NCBI RefSeq assembly: GCF_937863155.1
Contig: NZ_CALMFB010000013.1
Coordinates: forward strand, 1-64,000
Length of the DNA stretch: 64,000 nucleotides
Direction: 5' to 3'
Origin: an uncultured Brevundimonas sp.
Lineage (GTDB): Bacteria; Pseudomonadota; Alphaproteobacteria; Caulobacterales; Caulobacteraceae
Shown here piece after piece: positions 18,842 to 28,242 of this stretch. The notes below the pieces were generated by a model. That model did no database searches and was not told where the DNA came from. It saw only the letters and a program-made list of their open reading frames with translations. Both the position numbers and the translations under genes were made by a program. Each line of letters starts with the position of its first letter. The first letter of the stretch is position 1.

Positions 18842-20020
18842 ATGCTGATCCCCTTCTTCACCGCCCTGCGCGATCATCGGGTTCCGGTGTCGATGAAGGA
18901 ATGGCTGCATCTGATGCAGGCCATGGATCGGGGCGTGGCGTCCGGCCGGGTCGAGGACTTCTATCACCTGTCGCGCGCGGTGCTGGTGAAGGACGAGAAA
19001 CACTATGACCGCTTCGACCAAGCGTTCGGCCAGGCGTTCAAGGGGGTCGAGAGCCTGGGGCCGGGCGAGGAGGTTGCGGCCGAGATTCCGCACGACTGGC
19101 TGCGGCTGCTGAACGAAAAATACCTGACCGACGAGGAGAAGGCCCAGATCGAGGCCCTGGGCGGGTTCGAAAAGCTGATGGAGACGCTGAAACAGCGTCT
19201 GGAGGAGCAGACCGAACGGCACGAAGGCGGGTCCAAATGGATCGGCACGGGCGGAACCAGCCCCTTCGGCCACGGCGGCTATAACCCCGAGGGCGTCCGC
19301 ATCGGCGGCCCCGGCCAGCATGGCCGCGCGGTCAAGGTGTGGGAAAAGCGCGAGTTCCGAAACCTGGACGACACGGTCGAACTGGGCACCCGCAACATCA
19401 AGGTGGCCCTGCGTCGTCTGCGCCGCTTTGCGCGCCAGGGGGCGGCGGACGAGTTGGACATGGACGGCACCATCGACGGCACGGCGCGCCAGGGCTGGCT
19501 GGACATCCGCATGCGGCCCGAACGGCGCAACACCATCAAGGTACTGCTGTTCCTGGACATCGGCGGGTCGATGGATGCGCACGTCAAGCTGTGCGAGGAG
19601 CTGTTCTCGGCCGCCCGCACCGAGTTCAAGAACCTGGAGTTCTTCTACTTCCACAACTGCCTGTACGAAGGCGTGTGGAAGGACAACCATCGCCGTCATT
19701 CCGAGCGGATCGACACTTGGGATCTGATCCGCAAATACGCCGCAGACTGGCGCGCGATCTTCGTCGGCGACGCCTCGATGAGCCCCTATGAAGTCACCAT
19801 GCCCGGCGGCTCGGTCGAGCACTGGAACGAGGAAGCTGGCGCCGTCTGGCTGAAGCGCGCCCGCGAACAGTGGGACCGGTCGGTCTGGCTGAACCCGACG
19901 CCGGAACAGTATTGGCGCTACACCGCCTCGACCGCCATCATTCGCGACCTGATGGACCAGCGCATGTTCCCGCTGACGCTGGACGGGCTGGATCGCGCCA
20001 TGCGCGCGCTGACGCGATGA
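18842..20020 (+). CDS. VWA-domain protein (CoxE/YehP type)
   Basis: A 392-residue cytoplasmic protein with a C-terminal von Willebrand A domain. The metal-binding MIDAS motif is D239-x-G-x-S243 (LFLDIGGSMD), followed by the other conserved strands (FFYFHNCLYEGVW). Residues 1-180 form a helical, charged region typical of proteins paired with MoxR AAA ATPases, which act as metal-insertion or assembly chaperones. No MoxR gene is adjacent here; upstream lies a GNAT gene. The partner is therefore unresolved. Confidence 0.88.
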   Translation: MLIPFFTALRDHRVPVSMKEWLHLMQAMDRGVASGRVEDFYHLSRAVLVKDEKHYDRFDQAFGQAFKGVESLGPGEEVAAEIPHDWLRLLNEKYLTDEEKAQIEALGGFEKLMETLKQRLEEQTERHEGGSKWIGTGGTSPFGHGGYNPEGVRIGGPGQHGRAVKVWEKREFRNLDDTVELGTRNIKVALRRLRRFARQGAADELDMDGTIDGTARQGWLDIRMRPERRNTIKVLLFLDIGGSMDAHVKLCEELFSAARTEFKNLEFFYFHNCLYEGVWKDNHRRHSERIDTWDLIRKYAADWRAIFVGDASMSPYEVTMPGGSVEHWNEEAGAVWLKRAREQWDRSVWLNPTPEQYWRYTASTAIIRDLMDQRMFPLTLDGLDRAMRALTR

Positions 20021-20059
20021 TCGTGCTAACCTGTTTTCAAGTTTGAACAGGAGGCCATG

Positions 20060-20554
20060 ATGACCCTGACGGCGATGATGGTGGGATTGCTGATGGCGCA
20101 ATTGGCGCCCGGCGCCGTCGTGTGGGAAACGCCTTCAGCGCCGGTCGTGGCCACGACGCCCGATCGCGCGGCACGCGATCTGCCCGACTGGGCCAGGGCC
20201 GACCCCTTCGCCTGGGAGCGGTCGCAGTGCAGCCCTCTGGTCCGCGGGGATGAACCGATGCAGACCTGCCAGTCCCGGGTGCGGGGCGATCTGTACGCCG
20301 CCCTGGGCGACAACCTGCCGGCGGGTCTCAGGCCCGCGGCGGAACTGACCGACTGCGGTCCGCAGCCCGACGAAAACTACGCCACGGCCTGCAATTCGCT
20401 CCGCCGGGAGCCGGCCATCCGACCGACCCCCGAACAGGACTGCCGCAGCCGGCCCCAGCGTCAGGGCCAGGGCGTCGCCTGGACCCAGGACTGTCGCCCG
20501 CTGAGAGAGGACGAACGCGAAACCCTGCGCCTTCGCCTGGGCGGCAACGACTGA
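20060..20554 (+). CDS. Small exported protein, unknown function
   Basis: About 164 residues with a short hydrophobic N terminus that looks like a signal peptide (cleavage near the AQLAPGA segment), then a Cys-containing mature part (six Cys) rich in Pro/Arg. I recognise no family. Two start codons lie side by side, at 20057 and 20060; the AGGAGG at 20049-20054 spaces better to the second. It ends 2 bp from the convergent CsbD gene. Expression and export are plausible; the function is unknown. Confidence 0.65.
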   Translation: MTLTAMMVGLLMAQLAPGAVVWETPSAPVVATTPDRAARDLPDWARADPFAWERSQCSPLVRGDEPMQTCQSRVRGDLYAALGDNLPAGLRPAAELTDCGPQPDENYATACNSLRREPAIRPTPEQDCRSRPQRQGQGVAWTQDCRPLREDERETLRLRLGGND

Positions 20555-20556
20555 CT

Positions 20557-20736
20557 TCAGTTCTTGTCGCGCAGGGCGTCCTTGACGCCGCCGACGGCGT
20601 TCTGAACCTTGCCTTCGATCTGGTCGGCCTTGCCCTCGGCCTTCAGCTTCTCGTCGCCAGTGATCTTGCCAGCCAGTTCCTTGGCCTTGCCGCCCAGGTT
20701 CTTGGCGGCGCCTTCGATACGGCCATGATCGGGCAT
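20557..20736 (-). CDS. CsbD-family stress protein
   Basis: A 59-residue, highly charged protein matching the CsbD family (MPDHGRIEGAAKNLGGKAKE, then DEKLKAEGKADQIEGKVQNAVG). CsbD-like proteins are induced by general stress in many bacteria and have no known enzymatic role. The ATG at 20736 gives the standard length; the longer open frame upstream is not supported. Confidence 0.9.
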   Translation of the reverse strand: MPDHGRIEGAAKNLGGKAKELAGKITGDEKLKAEGKADQIEGKVQNAVGGVKDALRDKN

Positions 20737-20822
20737 TGGACTCTCCTTGCCGTGACATCGCCAGAGGCGGCGACGCTTCGGCTGTAAGAACCCTCGGGGC
20801 GTTCGCAGGTTCCTGCGACAGT

Positions 20823-21269
20823 TCAGCCGTTTGCGCGCATCCACAGCACGACGGCCCAGGCATGCGCCTCGTGTCGCAGACCGGCGATGGCCTGGGCCGG
20901 GCTCAGCCAGACCAGGGCGTGATCCGGTTCGCACTGCAGGCCCGGATCACGCTCCAGAACTTCAACCGACCAGAAGCCGCCGCGGTTATTGACCGGATCG
21001 CCGTCGCTGCGGCGGAAATACTGCGCCGCCTCTCCCAGACGCCGGACGGGGCGCACCCGCAGGCCCGTTTCTTCGCCGAATTCGCGCGCCAGGGCCTCAG
21101 GCTCGGTCTCGTCGCCATCGACCGCTCCGCCGGGCAGATCGAAATAGCCGCCGCCGTCCCGATCCACCCGCACGCAGGCGATCCGGCCGTCGTCGTCCAC
21201 CGCCAGTCCGAACACGGCGTGTCGCAACCGATAGTCGGCGCCGGGGGCGGCCTGGCCGAACTGCAGCAT
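20823..21269 (-). CDS. NUDIX hydrolase
   Basis: A 148-residue protein with a complete Nudix box at residues 48-70 (G-x5-E-x7-REFGEETGL), which binds the Mg2+ that cleaves nucleoside diphosphate derivatives. The substrate cannot be read from the sequence. The gene starts 2 bp after the stop of the receiver-histidine kinase gene and is probably its last operon partner. Confidence 0.9.
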   Translation of the reverse strand: MLQFGQAAPGADYRLRHAVFGLAVDDDGRIACVRVDRDGGGYFDLPGGAVDGDETEPEALAREFGEETGLRVRPVRRLGEAAQYFRRSDGDPVNNRGGFWSVEVLERDPGLQCEPDHALVWLSPAQAIAGLRHEAHAWAVVLWMRANG

Positions 21270-21271
21270 GG

Positions 21272-22306
21272 TCAGAGATCGAACAGCAGTTGCGCGCGCA
21301 CGCCGCTGTGGCCCGGATCGAACTCCACCGCCGAGCGCAGGCCGCCGGCCATGGCGGCGATGATCTTGCCGCCCAGGCCCGTTCCCTTGGGTTTGCCGTC
21401 GCCCAGGCCCGGTCCGTCATCCTCGACCGTCAGGCGCGCGCGGTCGTCGCCGTCGGCTTCCAGACTGACCCGGATTTCGCCTGCCTGGCCGGGTTCATAG
21501 GCGTATTTGACGGCGTTGGTGACCAGTTCGGTCACCACGACGCCCAGCGACACCGCCTGGTCCGTGGACACCCGCAAGGGGCAGGCCTTCAGCACGATGG
21601 ACGGCCCCTGGCCCTGCGGTCCCAGCGACTTGGACAGTTCGTCGATCAGCCCGGCCAGATACTCGTCCATATCCACCCGCGCCATGTCGCCCGAGGTGTA
21701 GAGCCGCCGGTGCACATGGGCCACCGCCTCGATCCGCGCCTGGGCCTCGCGCAGGGCGGCGCGGGCGCCTTCATCCGCCAGTTGCCGCTGTTGCAGCGAC
21801 ATGAAGCTGGACACCAGTTGCAGAGAATTGCCGACGCGGTGATTGACCTCTCGCAGCATGGCTTCGGCGCGGTCGCGGGCCAGGCGAACCTCTTCCTGGG
21901 CCTCCTGATTGGCGCGCTCCAGCCGGCGACGCATCAGGGCGTCTTCCAGCGCCGAGCGCAGCAGGGCGGTGAAATCCTCGGACACGTCCTTGATGACATA
22001 ATCCGCCGCCCCGGCGCGCAGGGCGGCTACCGCGACGCGCCCCTCCTGGGTGCCGGTCACATAGACGACCGGCGGCGGATCGTTCAGCGCCAGGATGTCG
22101 GGCAGAACCTCCAGCCCCTCGCGACCCGGCATATAGTGATCCAGGGCGCAGACATCGAAACTGTCCCGCGCCAGCGCCTGCAGGCCCTCGTCCCCGCTGT
22201 TGGCCACGGTGACGGCGTAACCGTGACGGCCAAGCTCCTTTTCGACCAGACGCGCCAGCGCCCGGTCGTCGTCGATATAGAGCAGGCGGATGGGGGCGTC
22301 GTTCAA
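21272..22306 (-). CDS. Receiver-HWE-type histidine kinase hybrid
   Basis: A 344-residue protein with an N-terminal receiver domain (phospho-acceptor D56, conserved K106) fused to a HisKA_2/HWE-type kinase (phosphorylatable H156 in [18 protein letters not shown]-binding part [10 protein letters not shown] and DDGPGLG). This class is common in alphaproteobacteria, where it works in phosphorelays, including the general stress response. Here it follows a CHASE3 kinase and a single-domain regulator, so the three may pass phosphate in sequence. No sigma or PhyR gene is in the window. It lies 11 bp after the regulator gene. Confidence 0.9.
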   Translation of the reverse strand: MNDAPIRLLYIDDDRALARLVEKELGRHGYAVTVANSGDEGLQALARDSFDVCALDHYMPGREGLEVLPDILALNDPPPVVYVTGTQEGRVAVAALRAGAADYVIKDVSEDFTALLRSALEDALMRRRLERANQEAQEEVRLARDRAEAMLREVNHRVGNSLQLVSSFMSLQQRQLADEGARAALREAQARIEAVAHVHRRLYTSGDMARVDMDEYLAGLIDELSKSLGPQGQGPSIVLKACPLRVSTDQAVSLGVVVTELVTNAVKYAYEPGQAGEIRVSLEADGDDRARLTVEDDGPGLGDGKPKGTGLGGKIIAAMAGGLRSAVEFDPGHSGVRAQLLFDL

Positions 22307-22317
22307 ACCGGTTCCGA

Positions 22318-22743
22318 TCAGATAATCTCGGGCGCCTGCATGACAGACAGGAACAGGCCCAGCTGTCGGATGGCGTCGGCGAAGGACTCATAGTCCACCG
22401 GCTTGGTGATGTAGACGTTGCAGCCCAGGTCGTAGCAGCGCTGGATCTCCACCTTGTCGTCGGTGGTGGTCAGCACCACGACCGGCGCCCGGCGCAGGCG
22501 CTCGTCCGACTTGACCTTCTCCAGGATGTCGGTGCCCGACATGTCCGGCAGGTTCAGGTCCAGCAGGATCAGCAGCGGACCATTGGCGATGATCTCGGGG
22601 CTGAACAGATAGTCCAGCGCCGCGCCGCCTTCGTCGAAATGCATGATCTCATTGGCGATATTGGCCCGCCGGATGTTCTTTTCGATCAGCTTGGCGTGGC
22701 CGTGGTCGTCTTCGACCATCACGATCTTGACGGCATTGCTCAT
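22318..22743 (-). CDS. Single-domain response regulator
   Basis: A 141-residue stand-alone receiver domain: acidic pocket E11/D12/D13, phospho-acceptor D62 and conserved K114. It has no output domain and resembles Rcp1-type regulators that pair with bacteriophytochrome-like kinases. Its start overlaps the stop of the CHASE3 kinase gene by 4 bp (ATGA), so it is almost certainly that kinase's partner. It may relay phosphate to the receiver-HWE kinase encoded next. Confidence 0.92.
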   Translation of the reverse strand: MSNAVKIVMVEDDHGHAKLIEKNIRRANIANEIMHFDEGGAALDYLFSPEIIANGPLLILLDLNLPDMSGTDILEKVKSDERLRRAPVVVLTTTDDKVEIQRCYDLGCNVYITKPVDYESFADAIRQLGLFLSVMQAPEII

Positions 22744-24293
22744 AGTCGGTCTCCAGCCTCGGTCACCGTAAGGCGTTTCGGGAATTTCAACACGAAAACC
22801 GAGCCTTCGCCTAGCTCGGATTCAATATCAATGGTTCCGCCCAGGCGGCGGACGCTGTTGCGCACGAAGGCCAGGCCCAGGCCCTCGCCCGGCCGATCCT
22901 GGCGGCCCGAGCGGCGGAACAGTTCGAAGATGCGTTCGTGATCCTTGGGCGCGACGCCGCGTCCGTTGTCGGCGATGCGATATTCCACGCCGTCCGGCCC
23001 CAGATCCTGCCCGGTCACGTTGATGCGGCCGGGCCGCGAGGGGTCCAGATATTTCACGGCATTGTCGATCAGATTGCCGAACACCTGCTCCACCGACAGG
23101 CGGTCGCTTTCCATCCCGGGCAGGTCGCCGACCTCGATCACGGCGTCCGCTGCATCGGTCTGGTGACGCACGCTGTCGGCGATGGCCTGGACGATGGCGG
23201 TCATGTCCATGGCCTCGGGCGTCAGACCGCGCCGACCGTCGCGCGACAGCTTCAGTATGGCGTTGATCAGCCGGTCCATCTTGGCGGTCGAGGCGCGGAT
23301 GAAGCCGATGGCCTCGGGCACGTCCTCGCGCACGGCGACGACCGCATCCTTGTCGACCAGATCCGGCGCCTGGGCCTCGATCGTCGTCAGCTGCCGTTCC
23401 AGCACCCGGCCGACCTGATCCAGTTCCGAGGTATAGCCCATGACATTGACCAGCGGCGCCCGCAGGTCGTGGCTGACGATATAGGCGAAACGCTGGATCT
23501 CTTCGTTCGCCTGGGTCAGGGCCGAGGTGCGGTCGCGCACCGTGTCCTCCAGCCCCTGGTTCACGCGATCCAGTTCATCGCGCGCAGCGTGAATCTCCAG
23601 CAGATAGCGCCGCACCATCCACAGCGAGATGCCCGCCAGCACCACGATCATCAGGCCCGCCGCCGCATTGACGGCCACCGTCACCCGCGACGCCCATTCC
23701 GAGTTGCGCCAGGCGCGCTCCAGACGGTTCTGCTGGATCTCGTCGATGGCGCGCACTTCCTCGCGCAGACGGTCCATGACCCGCTTGCCCTCGCCCGACC
23801 GGACCAGCTGCATGGCCTCGCCGATGCGGCCGCTGCGCGCCAGGGCCAGGCTGCGCTCCAACTCGTCCATCTTGTCGTGCGCCAGTTGATCGACCACGCC
23901 AGCCCGCACCACCATGTCGGGATCGGGGTCCATATAGTGGTGCATGCGTTCCAGCAGGCCGGGCAGAGTCTCGCGGGTTTCGGTATAGGGCGCCAGATAC
24001 TGCGGCTGGGCCGCCAGCAGGAAGCCGCGCTGGCCGCTTTCGGCGTTCAACAGGGCCACCAGAACGCTGCGCGCGGCGCGCCGAGACTGCTGATACTGCT
24101 CGACCTGCTGATTGTACTGGGCCGTGCGGGTGATCATCACGAAGGTGGCGACGTTGATCGCCATCAGCAGGGCGATGGCCGCGGCCAGCAGCAGCGCCAC
24201 CGACCGACCCAGGGTCGGCGTGCGCAGAAACAGGATAAAACCCTGCCAATAGTCGCGGATCGCGCCCCTCATCACGCGCAGTGATAGACGCAC
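22740..24293 (-). CDS. CHASE3-type sensor histidine kinase
   Basis: A 517-residue membrane kinase. Two transmembrane segments (~30-54 and ~203-227) flank an extracytoplasmic helical sensor of CHASE3 type (LLNAESGQRGFLLAAQPQYLAPY). The cytoplasmic part has a coiled-coil linker, the HisKA box with H275 (IVSHDLRAPL), and a HATPase domain with N and G boxes (NLIDNAVKYL, DNGRGV, GEGLGLAFV). It resembles bacteriophytochrome-like kinases without a photosensory domain. First gene of the three-gene signalling set; divergent from 24388. Confidence 0.92.
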   Translation of the reverse strand: MRLSLRVMRGAIRDYWQGFILFLRTPTLGRSVALLLAAAIALLMAINVATFVMITRTAQYNQQVEQYQQSRRAARSVLVALLNAESGQRGFLLAAQPQYLAPYTETRETLPGLLERMHHYMDPDPDMVVRAGVVDQLAHDKMDELERSLALARSGRIGEAMQLVRSGEGKRVMDRLREEVRAIDEIQQNRLERAWRNSEWASRVTVAVNAAAGLMIVVLAGISLWMVRRYLLEIHAARDELDRVNQGLEDTVRDRTSALTQANEEIQRFAYIVSHDLRAPLVNVMGYTSELDQVGRVLERQLTTIEAQAPDLVDKDAVVAVREDVPEAIGFIRASTAKMDRLINAILKLSRDGRRGLTPEAMDMTAIVQAIADSVRHQTDAADAVIEVGDLPGMESDRLSVEQVFGNLIDNAVKYLDPSRPGRINVTGQDLGPDGVEYRIADNGRGVAPKDHERIFELFRRSGRQDRPGEGLGLAFVRNSVRRLGGTIDIESELGEGSVFVLKFPKRLTVTEAGDRL

Positions 24294-24387
24294 AATCGGT
24301 CGCCGCCAACACGCAACAGGAGAACAAGCTGCGCATTATCCATATCTTGCGCTAGGTTGGTCCCGCGAAGGGCTGCTGGAGGATGAA

Positions 24388-25095
24388 ATGATCTGGTGGT
24401 GGTGGATACTGCCCGCCGTGGTCGGCGGGCTGGGGCTGGTGTTGCTGGTGTCCGGCCTGACGGGCCTGTTCCGTGGGCGGATCTTCAGCGGATTCTTCGG
24501 AACCGCTTTCGGCGGGGCGGCGGTTTTCGCCGGCGCCGTGGCCGCCCTGGCGGGGCTGAACATCCAGACCTATGGCCGACTGACCTATGAACGGCCGGTC
24601 GCGACCCTGCAGCTGAAACAGCTGGGCCCGCAGTATTTCGAGGCCACAGTCATCCAGCCCGCCATGGGCGAGGGCCAGCCCGCGACCACGGCCGTCTATC
24701 CGCTGCATGGCGATGAATGGCGGGTGGAGGCCCAGGTTCTGAAGTGGAAGCCCTGGGCCAATGTGCTGGGCCTGGATTCCCAATATCGGCTGGACCGCCT
24801 GTCGGGCCGCTATCAGTCGATCGAACAGGAAATCAACGGCGCGCGCAGCGTGCATTCCCTGCGCCCCGTCGAGGATGTCGGCCCCCTGCCCTGGCGCATC
24901 GACGTCTGGGACTCGGCCCGCAAATACCGCAAATGGGTCGACCCGGTGGACACCCTGTACGGCGGGGCCGCCTATATGCCGATGGCCGAGGGCGCGCGCT
25001 ACGAGGTCTGGCTGACCCAATCCGGCCTGATCGCCCGGCCGGCGAACGAACAGGCCCGCGCCGCCAGCGCCGAGGGCTGGGTCCAGGTGCGCTGA
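24388..25095 (+). CDS. Conserved two-helix membrane protein, unknown function
   Basis: A 235-residue protein: two adjacent hydrophobic helices (about 3-27 and 36-60) then a ~170-residue soluble part containing many aromatic residues (WRVEAQVLKWKPWANVLGLDSQYRLDRL). I know no function. The layout suggests an inner-membrane-anchored domain. It converges on flhA, with 7 bp between the stops. Confidence 0.8.
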   Translation: MIWWWWILPAVVGGLGLVLLVSGLTGLFRGRIFSGFFGTAFGGAAVFAGAVAALAGLNIQTYGRLTYERPVATLQLKQLGPQYFEATVIQPAMGEGQPATTAVYPLHGDEWRVEAQVLKWKPWANVLGLDSQYRLDRLSGRYQSIEQEINGARSVHSLRPVEDVGPLPWRIDVWDSARKYRKWVDPVDTLYGGAAYMPMAEGARYEVWLTQSGLIARPANEQARAASAEGWVQVR

Positions 25096-25102
25096 ACCGG
25101 CC

Positions 25103-27205
25103 TCAGACGCTGCCGATGGTGCGCAGGCGCGCCTTGGGGTGGATTTCGTTCTGGCTCATGACCACCGTCTGCCCCCGGAAGCGTTCGATGATCGAGCGCA
25201 CATAGGGCCGGATCTGCGGGCCGGTCAGCAGCACCGCCGTCTCGCCCGCCATGGCCGCCCGCTCGAACACGTCCCGCACCGCGCGGATGAAGTCCTGAAG
25301 CCGCGACGGCGCCATGGCCAGCTGCTTCTCCTCGCCCTGGCCGACCAGGCTCTCGGCGAAGGCGGCCTCCCATTCCGGCGACAGGGTGACGATCGGCAGG
25401 GCGCCGTCGTCGGCCTTGTGTTGCCAGCACAGCTGGCGCGCCAGCCGCGCCCGCACATGTTCGACCAGTCCGGTGACGCTGGTGGTGTGCGGCGCCGCTT
25501 CGGCCAGGCCTTCCAGGATCGCCCCCAGGTCGCGGATCGAAACCCGCTCGCGCAGCAGGCTCTGCAAAACCCGCTGCAGGGTGGTGGTGGTGACGACCGT
25601 GGGGATCAGCTCCTCGACCAGCTTCTTCTCCTCGGCCCCGACTTCCTTCAGCAGCTTGGAGACCTCGGCATAGGACAGCAGGTCCGCCATATTCTCCTTC
25701 AGGATTTCGGTCAGGTGGGTGGTCAGCACCGTCGACGGATCGACGATGGTGTAGCCGCGGAAGGTCGCCTCTTCACGCAGGGAATCGTCCACCCAGGTGG
25801 CGGGCAGGCCAAAGGCCGGTTCGCGCGTATGTTCGCCGGGCAGCTCGACCTGGCGGCCCGCCGGGTCCATGGCCAGAAGCTGGCCCAGCCGCACCTCGCC
25901 GCCGCCGGCCTCCATCTCCTTGATGCGGATCGCATAGCCCTGGGTCGGCAGACGCATATTGTCCAGGATGCGCACGCTGGGCATGACGAAGCCGTACTCC
26001 TGGGCCAGGGATCGGCGCAGGGCGCGGATCTGGTCGGTCAGGCGACGCCCCTCCAGGTCGTTGATCAGCGCCAGCAGCGAATAGCCCAGCTCGATCTTGA
26101 CCTCGTCGATGCTCAGTGCCGTGCCGATGGGTTCTTCGACATCCTCCTTGGGACCGGCCGCGCCGGCGTCGACCTCTGGCGCGGGCGGCTTCAGCCGATC
26201 CCGGCCGACGCGCCAGGCCATCAAGCCCGCCCCGATGGCCAGGGCCGCAAACGGGATCAGCGGCATGCCGGGGATCAGGCCGATCAGGCCGGACGCCGCC
26301 GACACCACGCCCAGGCTGACCGGATTGCTGGCCAGCTGGCTGACCAGGGCCTTGTCGGCCGTGCCCTCGACCCCGGCCTTGGACACCAGGAAGCCCGCGG
26401 CGATCGACACGATCAGGGCCGGCACCTGGGTCACCAGACCATCGCCCACCGTCAGCAGGATGTAGGAATTGGCCGCATCACCCGCCGCCATCCCATGCTG
26501 CAAGGTGCCGATCAGAACGCCGCCGATGGCGTTGATGAAGGTGATGATCAGGCCCGCCACGGCGTCGCCGCGCACGAATTTCGAGGCGCCGTCCATGGCC
26601 CCGAAGAAGGTCGATTCCTGCTCCAGCTCCTTGCGGCGGAGCTTGGCCTGATCCTCGTTGATCAGACCCGACGACAGGTCGGCGTCGATGGCCATCTGCT
26701 TGCCCGGCATGGAGTCCAGGGTGAAGCGGGCCGACACCTCGGCGATGCGGGTCGAGCCCTTGGTGATGACGACGAAATTCACCACCAGCAGGATGGCGAA
26801 GATGATGATGCCGATGATGAAACTGCCGCCCATCATCAGATTGCCGAACGCCTTGATGACCTGACCGGCGGCGTCCGGCCCTTCGTGACCGTGGCTCAAC
26901 ACCAGGCGCGTCGAGGCCAGGTTCAGCCCCAGACGATACAGAGTCGCCACCAGCAGAACAGTCGGAAAGATGGCGAAGTCCAGCGGCCGCTTCATCATCA
27001 CGGCCGTCATCAGGATCAGGACCGACGCAACCAGCGAGATCGCCAGCAACAGGTCCAGCAGCATCTTGGGGATCGGCAGGATCAGCAGCAGGATGACCCC
27101 GATCACCCCCACCGCCATGGCCACTTCGCCGCGCGCCAGCCAGCCGACCACGTCGCGTCCCGTGGGGCGCGCCAGGCCGTCCTTCATCAAGGCTGCATCG
27201 GTCAT
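25103..27205 (-). CDS. flhA: Flagellar export gate protein FlhA
   Basis: A 700-residue FlhA, the large gate subunit of the flagellar type III export apparatus. The N-terminal half has about eight transmembrane helices with the conserved FPTVLLVATLYRLGLNLASTR and the FHIPEP-type loop; the C-terminal half (from ~340) is the cytoplasmic nonameric domain that docks chaperone-substrate complexes. The ATG at 27205 has GGAGGAG upstream, and this ribosome-binding site comes from a palindromic intergenic repeat. In Caulobacter flhA follows flbD; here a beta-lactamase gene separates them. Confidence 0.96.
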   Translation of the reverse strand: MTDAALMKDGLARPTGRDVVGWLARGEVAMAVGVIGVILLLILPIPKMLLDLLLAISLVASVLILMTAVMMKRPLDFAIFPTVLLVATLYRLGLNLASTRLVLSHGHEGPDAAGQVIKAFGNLMMGGSFIIGIIIFAILLVVNFVVITKGSTRIAEVSARFTLDSMPGKQMAIDADLSSGLINEDQAKLRRKELEQESTFFGAMDGASKFVRGDAVAGLIITFINAIGGVLIGTLQHGMAAGDAANSYILLTVGDGLVTQVPALIVSIAAGFLVSKAGVEGTADKALVSQLASNPVSLGVVSAASGLIGLIPGMPLIPFAALAIGAGLMAWRVGRDRLKPPAPEVDAGAAGPKEDVEEPIGTALSIDEVKIELGYSLLALINDLEGRRLTDQIRALRRSLAQEYGFVMPSVRILDNMRLPTQGYAIRIKEMEAGGGEVRLGQLLAMDPAGRQVELPGEHTREPAFGLPATWVDDSLREEATFRGYTIVDPSTVLTTHLTEILKENMADLLSYAEVSKLLKEVGAEEKKLVEELIPTVVTTTTLQRVLQSLLRERVSIRDLGAILEGLAEAAPHTTSVTGLVEHVRARLARQLCWQHKADDGALPIVTLSPEWEAAFAESLVGQGEEKQLAMAPSRLQDFIRAVRDVFERAAMAGETAVLLTGPQIRPYVRSIIERFRGQTVVMSQNEIHPKARLRTIGSV

Positions 27206-27323
27206 CGGCCGCTCCTCCCCCACCGGGGGAGGGGGACCGCGAAGCGGTGGAGGGGGCCGGCCCAAGGCGCCGGCGTGCGTGTCCATGCTGCGCATGGTCC
27301 CCCTCCCCCGAGGGGGGAGGATT
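27206..27323 (-). repeat. Palindromic repeat that supplies the flhA ribosome-binding site
   Basis: On the minus strand the element ends with CCTCCCCC/GGGGGAGG (27232-27225, 27221-27214), and the right arm provides the GGAGG that serves flhA eight bases later. The same block, in the same orientation to its downstream gene, precedes the histidine kinase at 41298. The far end carries another C-rich dyad (about 27299-27321). Confidence 0.75.
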
Positions 27324-27343
27324 TAGACGGCGAGTCGGCCCGT

Positions 27344-28237
27344 TCAGCCATGGCCCAGAGCCTTCAGCGCCATGCGCGTCGCCTCGGCGATCACCGCCTC
27401 ATTGGCGTCGTCGTCACGGGCGGCGTGATAATAGGCGGTCACCACGATGGGCGCGCCGGTCGGCGGATAAAGAACGCCGATGTCGTTGACCGGGCCATAG
27501 CCGCCCGTGCCGGTCTTGTGCGCCACGCGCCAGCCGGTCGGAACGCCCGCCTTGATGCGGCCCATGCCCGTGGGGCTGTCGAACATCCATTGCAGCAGCA
27601 GGCTCTTGGACCCGGCGCTCAACGGCGTATCGGCCGACAGGAACAGGTGCTGGATATTGTCGGCGGACTGCAGCGGCTGGATGGTGTCCTTGTCGCCGTC
27701 CAGACGGTTCATCTCGGGTTCGAAACGGTCCACGCGCGTCGTGGCGTCGCCGATGCCGCGATAGAAGCCCTGCATGGCCTCCAGCCCGCCCATGGCCTTC
27801 AGCAGGATGTTGGCCGCCGGATTGTCGCTGACCTCGACCGTGCCCTTCATCAGTTGCTTGACCGTCAGGGTCGAGCCGATGGCCGGTTCGGTGACCGGCG
27901 CATGGTTGATCATATCGGCGCGGGTGATCGGCACGGCGCGATCCAGCCGCTCCTGCCCGTCCTGGATGCGGATCAGGGTCGCGGCCGCCAGATACATCTT
28001 GAAGGTCGAGCAATAGACGAACCGCTCGTCCGGCCGCCACGCCAGGGTGCGCCCCGTGCCGGTGTCGCGCGCGACGAAGCCCATGCGGCCGCCCCGGCTG
28101 CGCTCCAGCCCGGACAGGTCGAACACCTCGGACGCCGGGGTCGCGGCGACGACATCCGCCTGCTCGCGCGCGGAACAGCCCATCAGGCCCAGGGCGCCGA
28201 TGGCCGTCAGAACCGTTCTGCGATCCGCTCCCGCCAT
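27344..28237 (-). CDS. Class A beta-lactamase, Tat-type lipoprotein signal
   Basis: A 297-residue class A serine beta-lactamase with all active-site motifs: S77-x-x-K80 (STFK), S137-D-N139, E173 with N177 (the Glu166/Asn170 pair) and K241-T-G. It should hydrolyse penicillins and perhaps cephalosporins; the spectrum cannot be read from the sequence. The N terminus has RR at 6-7 and a lipobox-like LMGC (Cys21), so it may be exported by Tat and lipidated. It starts 5 bp after the flbD stop with no strong ribosome-binding site, so it is probably translated by coupling to flbD. The setting inside a flagellar operon is unusual. Confidence 0.95.
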   Translation of the reverse strand: MAGADRRTVLTAIGALGLMGCSAREQADVVAATPASEVFDLSGLERSRGGRMGFVARDTGTGRTLAWRPDERFVYCSTFKMYLAAATLIRIQDGQERLDRAVPITRADMINHAPVTEPAIGSTLTVKQLMKGTVEVSDNPAANILLKAMGGLEAMQGFYRGIGDATTRVDRFEPEMNRLDGDKDTIQPLQSADNIQHLFLSADTPLSAGSKSLLLQWMFDSPTGMGRIKAGVPTGWRVAHKTGTGGYGPVNDIGVLYPPTGAPIVVTAYYHAARDDDANEAVIAEATRMALKALGHG

Positions 28238-28242
28238 CGTCG

